From Bacillota bacterium (GTDB taxonomy: Bacteria > Bacillota > Limnochordia > Darwinibacteriales > DTU012), in the NCBI GenBank assembly GCA_012521185.1, contig JAAYMV010000077.1:1-43306 (forward strand): 43,306 nucleotides of DNA, in the 5' to 3' direction. Under the pieces are notes generated by a model. The model was given only the letters and a program-made list of their open reading frames with translations, was not told the DNA's origin and made no database searches. Shown here one piece after another: positions 39,111 through 43,306 of the stretch. The stretch's first letter is position 1, and each line of letters starts with the position of its first letter. The translations under genes were made by a program, and so were the position numbers.

Positions 39111-41291
39111 TTATAGATCGATAAATACTGAAGCGTTTGGTTCTAACTCTACTTTAATTTCTTTTTTGTTTGGTGTTGTAATCGTAGCAGTTTGGACTTC
39201 AAAACTATTATTAATCACTACAAGTTGATTAGCTTTAGCAAAGTATGCGCATTCTACATTTATATTACTACTGAGCCAATCAGCGAATTCCTCTTCTTTT
39301 CCAGCTGCATAAAATATGGCTCGATGCAAGAGACGAATATTGTCTGGTTTAAACTGGTGACCTGCAAAATAAATAACTCGACCTTGTTTAAATTGGTATT
39401 CAGTAATGACAGGACAGCCATCTTGTTCTGCCAAAACCTTAGTTTCTGGTCCCAGTACATAAATGCCATCAATAACTTTACCCAGATCTACTTGTTCACT
39501 AAGATCAGCAGTAATAAAATGTTTTTCTGTCTTTTCGTATGGATATTTTTCCCAAGCAACTGTTAATCCAATTTCCCGTTCTACCCCAAACAAGTGAGAC
39601 AATTGAAAATATTGACTGCTATGTTTTGCTGCAGATGGTTCTCCAATCCCAATTAATCCGCCACCTTGACTAACCCATTCAGTAATAATTTCAATGACCT
39701 TCGGATTCTTCCAATACCATCCGCCGCTCCAAGCATCATCTAGCCTTCCAGCATTAATAATCACTTGAATATGATCTGGAATACCATTAGCTAAGATATC
39801 ATCAAAACTAATAAACTCTATTTCCACTGGTAAACCGGAGATTGATTCCATAGCTTCATTATAAAAATTCCCTCGATTAAAATGACCGCGACAACCCCAA
39901 GCCCGCATATTACCCCAAGCAGTTAAAAACGCTACTTTAAAAGAAGATGTATTTGGTTGATCGATTTGATGAAGTTCTTTAATTCGTCTAAACTCCTGAG
40001 CTAGTTCGGCAACATATTCAATAAAATCAGGATGATTGGCTACTAAGCTTAAATAGCCACCAAAACCGATTCGATCCACACATTTTCTTAATAAGGCCCG
40101 ACGGATGTCCATCCAGTATGTTTTACATTCTAAAGTTGGATTACCTTCTGGCAAAAATGACGGTGCCCCATTAACTCCTGTTGGGAAAAAGTATGGATGT
40201 AGGCGAATTTCACGCACGTCAACATGGGGTGTTTCCGCTACTTTACGAGCCTCAAAGCCATTAAAAATTCCATCAATAATCCCGTCAAAATTGAACTCTT
40301 TCCATCGTTCTAAAGTAGGCTCCATGCCCACCCAATGATCATTATAGAAAACATAGGCCTTTTTACCGTGCTTATGTACTAGTTCGACACATTTTTTACC
40401 AAAATCGACGACAAAATTGTTAATAAACTCCATCCAATCCCGATATTTTTTCGCTGGCGGTAAGTAGGAGTTATTATATAAACCTTTATTCACAAAATCC
40501 TCTGATGTTAAACGATAACCTTTTACCTTTTCAAATTCGCGAATGGCATAAGCATTAACGGAGAATTCATATGAGCCCCAATCGTTTACAATGAACCTTT
40601 GTTTTGGATCATCGCTCCATAACCAGAAAAAGTTATAGAATAAGGAAGTGAAGCGAACCACCTTAGTATGAGGATGATCGATTAACCATTGTTCTAAAAT
40701 CTCCAAAATTCTTGCTTGAGTTTCTGGGTACATTGGTTCAATCGGCATTAAATGTTCCCGATCGCCCCAATCATTAGTCACGTGGTTATATGCGGAAATT
40801 TCTTCCCAAATCCGATAAACTAGAAAGTTGACTGTATAGCGATGCCATTTAAATGTATTTTTCACTGTTACAGTTCCCTTTTCCGGATCTAAAGTCCAAT
40901 CACTTAAGGGCACTTCTTCTCCTGTTGTCCGGTTAAAGACTTGCCAAAATTCTTTCGGATCATCATTGCAATTCACCAAAAACTGGTCTTTGTTATAACC
41001 GCGTAACAGATCAATGGTTACCGTATCCGATTCGGCTACTACTGGATAACTCATTAAAAAGCATTGCTGCAGCTTATCCATGTTTGCCTTGGCCCACTCA
41101 TTATCAGCCCGTATTAAACAAAGGGTTGAATAAATATCATAATCAGAGGCTAAAATCTGTTCGGAAAGTTGGGTACCATCACTATCACGAATTACATCTG
41201 CACCCCATTTTTCTGCTAACTCCAAGGTTAACTCCTCATAGCCAGCTTCACCTGGCAGTGTAAAACTACCCTTTGTATAATCTTTGCCCAT
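39111..41291 (-). CDS. GH112 beta-galactoside phosphorylase (lacto-N-biose / galactosyl-rhamnose type)
   Basis: This 726-residue protein matches GH112 throughout. It has GSFTLPGEAGYEELTLELAE and IRDSDGTQLSEQIL at the N-terminus, FNRTTGEEVPLSDW, WHRYTVNFLVYRIWEE, YNHVTNDWGDREHLMPIEP, and YNDHWVGMEP holding the probable catalytic acid D318. A glutamine-amidotransferase-like domain (about 450-650) and a small beta-domain follow. Members phosphorolyse Gal-beta-1,3-HexNAc or Gal-beta-1,4-rhamnose to galactose 1-phosphate. In this plant-glycan setting galactosyl-rhamnose from pectin is the more likely substrate, but specificity cannot be read directly. There is no signal peptide. The ATG has GAGGAGG upstream. 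Confidence 0.9.
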   Translation of the reverse strand: MGKDYTKGSFTLPGEAGYEELTLELAEKWGADVIRDSDGTQLSEQILASDYDIYSTLCLIRADNEWAKANMDKLQQCFLMSYPVVAESDTVTIDLLRGYNKDQFLVNCNDDPKEFWQVFNRTTGEEVPLSDWTLDPEKGTVTVKNTFKWHRYTVNFLVYRIWEEISAYNHVTNDWGDREHLMPIEPMYPETQARILEILEQWLIDHPHTKVVRFTSLFYNFFWLWSDDPKQRFIVNDWGSYEFSVNAYAIREFEKVKGYRLTSEDFVNKGLYNNSYLPPAKKYRDWMEFINNFVVDFGKKCVELVHKHGKKAYVFYNDHWVGMEPTLERWKEFNFDGIIDGIFNGFEARKVAETPHVDVREIRLHPYFFPTGVNGAPSFLPEGNPTLECKTYWMDIRRALLRKCVDRIGFGGYLSLVANHPDFIEYVAELAQEFRRIKELHQIDQPNTSSFKVAFLTAWGNMRAWGCRGHFNRGNFYNEAMESISGLPVEIEFISFDDILANGIPDHIQVIINAGRLDDAWSGGWYWKNPKVIEIITEWVSQGGGLIGIGEPSAAKHSSQYFQLSHLFGVEREIGLTVAWEKYPYEKTEKHFITADLSEQVDLGKVIDGIYVLGPETKVLAEQDGCPVITEYQFKQGRVIYFAGHQFKPDNIRLLHRAIFYAAGKEEEFADWLSSNINVECAYFAKANQLVVINNSFEVQTATITTPNKKEIKVELEPNASVFIDL

Positions 41292-41341
41292 TGCAATCCT
41301 CCTCTATTTAAATTTTATAGTGAAGTTACTCGATCAACCTC

Positions 41342-41947
41342 TCAGATTCCTGCCCTTCTGGAAACAAATGGATTACCCTTGATATAAAATCTCCAAGGTT
41401 TTAAAGCATCTTCCTCAGCATAATCTACATTAATCCGCCGATCTGCTATTATTTCAAAAGCTGTTGGCTGAAAATGTTCAATAATAAATAACTCTTGGCC
41501 AGTAACTAGATTGTAACCATTAAGATTTCGATCTATATTTAAGGCTTGACAAAGCTTACCTGGTCCATTAGTCAAATTAATTAGTTTGTTGTTCTTTACC
41601 TTTCTGTTTTGCTGCATAATATCAATACCAGCCAGTGGCTCCACTGCCCGAATTAATACTGCTTCTGGACGGTTTTCTTTACTCGATACTACATTAAGAC
41701 AGTTATACATACCGTAAATTAAATAAACATAAGCATGTCCGCCAGGCAAAAACATAGCTTCAGTACGGGATGTTCGTTTATTCTGGTAAGCATGGCAAGC
41801 TTTATCATCAGCACCCAGATAGGCTTCTGTTTCTACTATTTTGCAAACCAATTCTTCACCATTAATTTTTCTAACTAGTAATTTGCCTAACAATTCCTTA
41901 GCTACCGTTAGAGTATCTCGTTGATAAAAATCTTCAACTAAACGCAC
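41342..41947 (-). CDS. 3-methyladenine DNA glycosylase (AAG/MPG family)
   Basis: This base-excision repair enzyme of the Mpg family removes alkylated purines. Motifs include LAKELLGKLLV-like TVAKELLGKLLVRK, the catalytic region VCKIVETEAYLGADDKACHAY, MFLPGGHAYVYLIYGMYNCLNVV, AVLIRAVEPLAG and NLTNGPGKLCQAL. GTG at 41947 is chosen because AGAGGTGAT sits at ideal spacing and the resulting 201 residues fit the family. The frame extends 25 codons further upstream without similarity. A possible promoter with TTGAGC and TATAAG (18-base spacing) lies upstream on the minus strand. It is not linked to the glycan genes. Confidence 0.94.
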   Translation of the reverse strand: MRLVEDFYQRDTLTVAKELLGKLLVRKINGEELVCKIVETEAYLGADDKACHAYQNKRTSRTEAMFLPGGHAYVYLIYGMYNCLNVVSSKENRPEAVLIRAVEPLAGIDIMQQNRKVKNNKLINLTNGPGKLCQALNIDRNLNGYNLVTGQELFIIEHFQPTAFEIIADRRINVDYAEEDALKPWRFYIKGNPFVSRRAGI

Positions 41948-42063
41948 AAAATCACCTCTATTAACTAAGTATCCTGTTTGTAAAATTTGATAAACTAGAT
42001 ATTGACTTCTCTTATAAAACATGTAATTTTAAATGCTCAACAATATATAAAGCTGGTGATAAA

Positions 42064-43009
42064 ATGTACAAGTTTTGGCGAGCGTTTCTACTGGCAAAAA
42101 AGCAATGGAAACGACATCTGATTGCTGGAATATCATTAATTTGTGATACAGCATCTCTAATTCTTGTTCCTTTAATTTTGAAGAACTTATTTGACGTTTT
42201 TTCTGCCGCTCTACCAAGGGAAACAATTTTAAGAGAAATTAATCGCGGTGTCCTCTATGTTATTCTGCTAGCATTTTTGCGGTCAGTAATTACATATTTA
42301 GGCATGTATTTTCAAGAAGCCACTGGTAACTACATTAGCCATGACCTTCGCCAACTGCTATTTGGCAAAATACTGCGCTTTCCGTTCAAGTTTTTTGATA
42401 CGCGTAAAACTGGTGATTTGATGTCAGTTTTAACTCGTGATGTAGACGCAAATTTTAGTGGATGGTTATGACATCTTCCAACATAATCTATTAAGTTATC
42501 GACAACAAATTGGTCTAGTACTTCAAGAGCCATTCTTGTTTTCAGGCACTTTACGGGATAATTTACTTTTTGGTGCGCCTAATGCCTCTGATGAACAATT
42601 GTGGCATGCGTTAGAGACTGTAGGGCTTGCTGAACAGTTTCGGCAAAATAAAATTACATTAGATTCTATGTTAACTGAGCGAGGTAGCAATTTTTCTACC
42701 GGACAAAGACAATTAATCTCTTTTGCCCGTGCCTTATTAGCTAATCCACGAATCCTAATTTTAGATGAAGCTACAGCACATGTAGACACCATAACAGAAC
42801 AAAGGATTCAAACTGCACTCAATAAATTGCTAGAAGGCCGTACTTCGTTTATAATTGCCCACCGTTTGTCTACAATTAGGAATTCAGGTCAAATTTTAGT
42901 GATTGGTAATGGGCAAATATTGGAACAAGGAACCCACGATCAATTGTTACAATTAAAAGGCGAATATTGGCAATTATGCAATAGCCAATTGCTCGCAGTC
43001 GAACAATAA
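42064..43009 (+). pseudogene. ABC exporter (MsbA/LmrA-type) with large internal deletion
   Basis: The first 135 codons (42064-42471) encode the start of an exporter membrane domain: two helices, then GNYISHDLRQLLFGKILRFP, FFDTRKTGDLMSVLTRDVD. From 42458, in another frame, comes the end of a nucleotide-binding domain: VDGYDIFQHNL, Q-loop VLQEPFLFSGTLRDNLLFG, signature NFSTGQRQ, Walker B ILILDEATAHVD and H-loop IIAHRLSTI. Four helices and the Walker A half of the ATPase, roughly 260 residues of a usual 580, are missing. The junction lies near 42450-42460. The second frame has no ribosome binding site. Either the gene is dead or the window has an assembly error here. TTGACT at 42002 could be its -35 element. 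Confidence 0.88.
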
Positions 43010-43155
43010 CTTTATGTAAATCTAACAAAACTTTACCATCTTTGAAGGACTTTTAACTCTATTGTTGAAGATAATTTAACAGAAGCTTTTGCATTTGTTA
43101 AGAGGATATTCCTTTGAATATCAATTCTAACAGGAAGGAGGGCAGTACTTCTTTT

Positions 43156-43305
43156 TTACAACTGTTCGACAACTAAAATGAGGCTTTGTAAACTAAACAT
43201 GAAAAAATAGCACAATGTTTTATAGAATTGCTTTAAATTACTTTCAATTTCGCCTTGACGATTATAAAAGTCCGCCTTGAGATTGTCAAGGGTAAAATGA
43301 ACGCG
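43156..43305 (-). CDS. C-terminal 49 residues of an unidentified protein (window edge)
   Basis: A frame enters from the right window edge and ends with TAA at 43156. The tail is amphipathic and then hydrophobic (NLKADFYNRQGEIESNLKQF followed by FMFSLQSLILVVEQL). I do not recognise it. The 146 bases between it and the ABC remnant contain no gene I can support, only an A/T-rich stretch with a short GATATTC/GAATATC repeat. Confidence 0.4.
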   Translation of the reverse strand, partial: RVHFTLDNLKADFYNRQGEIESNLKQFYKTLCYFFMFSLQSLILVVEQL

Positions 43306-43306
43306 C

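Noticed and set aside
39192-39566. Plus-strand open frame of 124 codons inside the GH112 gene
   Set aside because: It lies entirely opposite a well-supported gene, is rich in Phe, Ile and Asn as an antisense shadow would be, and has no ribosome binding site or recognisable motif.
41325-41338. GTTACTCGATCAAC before GH112 as a second LacI operator
   Set aside because: The half-sites match at only five of seven positions and the sequence is unlike the palindrome at 36431-36450.
43105-43122. GATATTC/GAATATC repeat as the end of an insertion sequence or a terminator
   Set aside because: It is a short A/T-rich hairpin with no T-run, no partner repeat and no target duplication in view.

Overview
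The window looks like a chromosomal segment from a low-GC, anaerobic-type member of the Bacillota (Firmicutes) that lives on plant polysaccharides. Signs are the cggR-gap-pgk-tpiA-gpmI-eno glycolytic operon, the yvcK/whiA block, Veg, a ydaO-type cyclic-di-AMP riboswitch, strong AGGAGG ribosome binding sites and frequent GTG/TTG starts. Two features suggest an outer membrane (a diderm Firmicute): a small exported beta-strand protein ending in Phe (25771-26253), and two solute-binding proteins with signal peptides but no lipobox Cys. I cannot name the species.

Layout. (1) 1-11469, minus strand: one tightly packed operon for carbohydrate uptake. It encodes a CUT1-type solute-binding protein, a 973-residue solute-binding protein with two extra N-terminal beta-sandwich modules, two permease pairs (the last gene is cut by the window edge), a secreted DUF5696-type protein and a membrane protein combining NHL repeats, TPR and a YIP1 domain. 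No ATPase is present. (2) 11551-13958: a LacI-family regulator with a cre-like operator, and an intracellular GH43 arabinanase-like enzyme. (3) 14025-21058: the glycolytic operon with a clear promoter, a tandem CggR-type operator, an intercistronic hairpin after gap and a terminator after eno. (4) 21113-24997: whiA, a VanW-domain gene, yvcK and a PHP-domain gene. (5) 25076-28772, mixed strands: promoter, c-di-AMP riboswitch, terminator and veg on the plus strand; an outer-membrane-like protein and msrB on the minus strand; then an ECF sigma factor, anti-sigma-like and SIMPL-domain operon on the plus strand. (6) 28776-30167: asnS. (7) 30216-41291, minus strand: a second glycan locus with GH112 phosphorylase, an exported CotH-kinase protein, GH31 alpha-xylosidase, GH3 glycosidase and a LacI regulator, with a near-perfect LacI-type operator before GH31. 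(8) 41342-43306: 3-methyladenine DNA glycosylase, an ABC exporter gene with a large internal deletion, and the 3' end of an unidentified gene.

How it fits together: exported proteins of region 1 would capture and import oligosaccharides. The GH43, GH3, GH31 and GH112 enzymes have no signal peptide, so they would degrade imported arabino-, xylo- or galacto-oligosaccharides in the cytoplasm, feeding the glycolytic operon. The two LacI proteins probably sense different sugars. Substrates are inferred from families only.
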